Positions 63,418 to 64,000 of a stretch of 64,000 bases of DNA are shown here, piece by piece. The position numbers were made by a program, and so were the translations under genes. The stretch's first letter is position 1. Each line of letters begins with the position of its first letter. A model generated the notes under the pieces. The model did not search any database. It had not been told where the DNA came from and worked only from the letters and a program-made list of their open reading frames with translations. Source of the DNA: Candidatus Competibacter denitrificans Run_A_D11 (GTDB taxonomy: Bacteria > Pseudomonadota > Gammaproteobacteria > Competibacterales > Competibacteraceae); NCBI RefSeq assembly GCF_001051235.1, contig NZ_CBTJ020000027.1, positions 124,001 through 188,000 of the forward strand, given 5' to 3'.

Positions 63418-64000
63418 ATGAAAACTGCGCACCTGGAAACCATCGACCGACCGACTGCTGCCGCTGATGTACCCATGCAACCGGCATCGTGGGATATTTG
63501 GGACAAGAAATATCGGCTTAAAACGAAAGAAGGACACCCCATTGATGAAACTACCGATGGCACCTATCAGCGGGTCGCTATGGCGCTGGCCAATGTCGAG
63601 GATTCTGCGGAATTGCGCGACTTTTGGTACGGAAAATTTTTGTGGGCATTACGGCATGGTGCTATCCCAGCGGGACGCATCATCTCCAATGCGGGAGCCT
63701 TAGCCCACAAACCGGCAACTTCGACCATCAACTGTACCGTTTCCGGCACGATACGCGATTCGATGGACGATATTTTGCGCAAAGTGCATGAAGCGGGTCT
63801 AACGCTCAAATCAGGGGCTGGCATCGGTTATGAGTTCTCCACTCTCCGTCCGCGCGGTGCGTATGTATCCGGGGCGGGTGCTCACACATCGGGGCCACTG
63901 TCGTTTATGGATATTTACGACAAAATGTGCTTCACCGTCTCATCTGCGGGCGGGCGACGGGGCGCCCAGATGGGCACTTTCGATATTGGCCATCCAGATG
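63418..64000 (+). CDS. nrdJ: Adenosylcobalamin-dependent (class II) ribonucleotide reductase, N-terminal part (partial)
   Basis: The frame is open from ATG 63418 to the window end (194 codons). It shows class II features: the start ASWDIWDKKYRLK, IISNAGALAHKPATSTINCT with the conserved N-terminal Cys, GLTLKSGAGIGYEFSTLRP, GPLSFMDIYDKMCFTVSSAG and RRGAQMGTFDIGHPD. The enzyme reduces ribonucleoside diphosphates using B12 and works with or without oxygen. No B12 riboswitch is seen upstream; the NrdR boxes fit its control. The gap from 63070 holds no other gene. Confidence 0.9.
   Translation, partial: MKTAHLETIDRPTAAADVPMQPASWDIWDKKYRLKTKEGHPIDETTDGTYQRVAMALANVEDSAELRDFWYGKFLWALRHGAIPAGRIISNAGALAHKPATSTINCTVSGTIRDSMDDILRKVHEAGLTLKSGAGIGYEFSTLRPRGAYVSGAGAHTSGPLSFMDIYDKMCFTVSSAGGRRGAQMGTFDIGHPD

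Overview
The window comes from a chromosome of about 55-60% GC with dense, mostly operonic gene packing. A gammaproteobacterium is the best fit, inferred from the methionine-cycle genes (metZ, metK, ahcY, metF), a SAH riboswitch in front of ahcY, a class II ribonucleotide reductase, a QseBC-like two-component pair behind PepSY/cytochrome b561 genes, SrfB/SrfC-family proteins and many PAS/GGDEF/EAL and DctB-type sensors. A Competibacter-like lineage is a guess that cannot be tested here. There are no rRNA, tRNA, CRISPR or full-length insertion sequences. Both edges cut genes: metZ on the left and nrdJ on the right.

Layout. 0-4.3 kb: end of metZ, a HAD phosphatase, an SDR oxidoreductase, a NamZ/DUF1343 peptidoglycan glycosidase, a DUF202 remnant and a small membrane-anchored protein. 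4.3-6.9 kb: a PAS-GGDEF-EAL gene whose N-terminal part is cut off by a 119-bp MITE. 7.2-13.5 kb: an ABC permease/ATPase pair, a NodB-fold deacetylase, a GNAT enzyme, a cysteine-bearing membrane protein, a Bcr-type exporter and a DUF4124-like protein. 13.6-23.4 kb, mostly minus strand: OmpA-like lipoprotein with a Ser/Thr kinase, an MFS protein, tpm, a Sfp-type transferase, a thioesterase (plus strand), galE, a coiled-coil membrane protein and a membrane-tethered CheY protein. 23.9-31.1 kb: copper ATPase operon with a 27-codon ORF, then two DctB-like kinases and a FixJ-like regulator. 31.3-38.3 kb: pta, a PmtA-like methyltransferase, a repeat protein, and the PepSY/cytochrome b561/two-component module.

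38.3-50.5 kb is the least ordinary part: seven minus-strand genes encoding an SrfB-like actin/Hsp70-fold ATPase, a small membrane protein, an SrfC-like P-loop protein, a proline-rich single-pass protein, an orphan TAXI binding protein, an EipA/DUF1134-like secreted protein and an ExeA-type AAA ATPase with two FHA domains. I read it as a candidate envelope-associated system built on SrfB/SrfC; its function is unknown.

50.6-56.5 kb holds a BarA-like hybrid kinase coupled to an orphan PotD-like binding protein, DUF554 and TauE/SafE membrane proteins. 56.7-61.7 kb is an NDUFA9-like protein followed by metK, SAH riboswitch, ahcY and metF, i.e. the SAM/SAH/methionine recycling pathway that also uses metZ at the left edge. 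61.7-63.1 kb has a FlgO-like protein and a lipoprotein. The right edge is nrdJ preceded by two NrdR-box-like repeats 31 bp apart.
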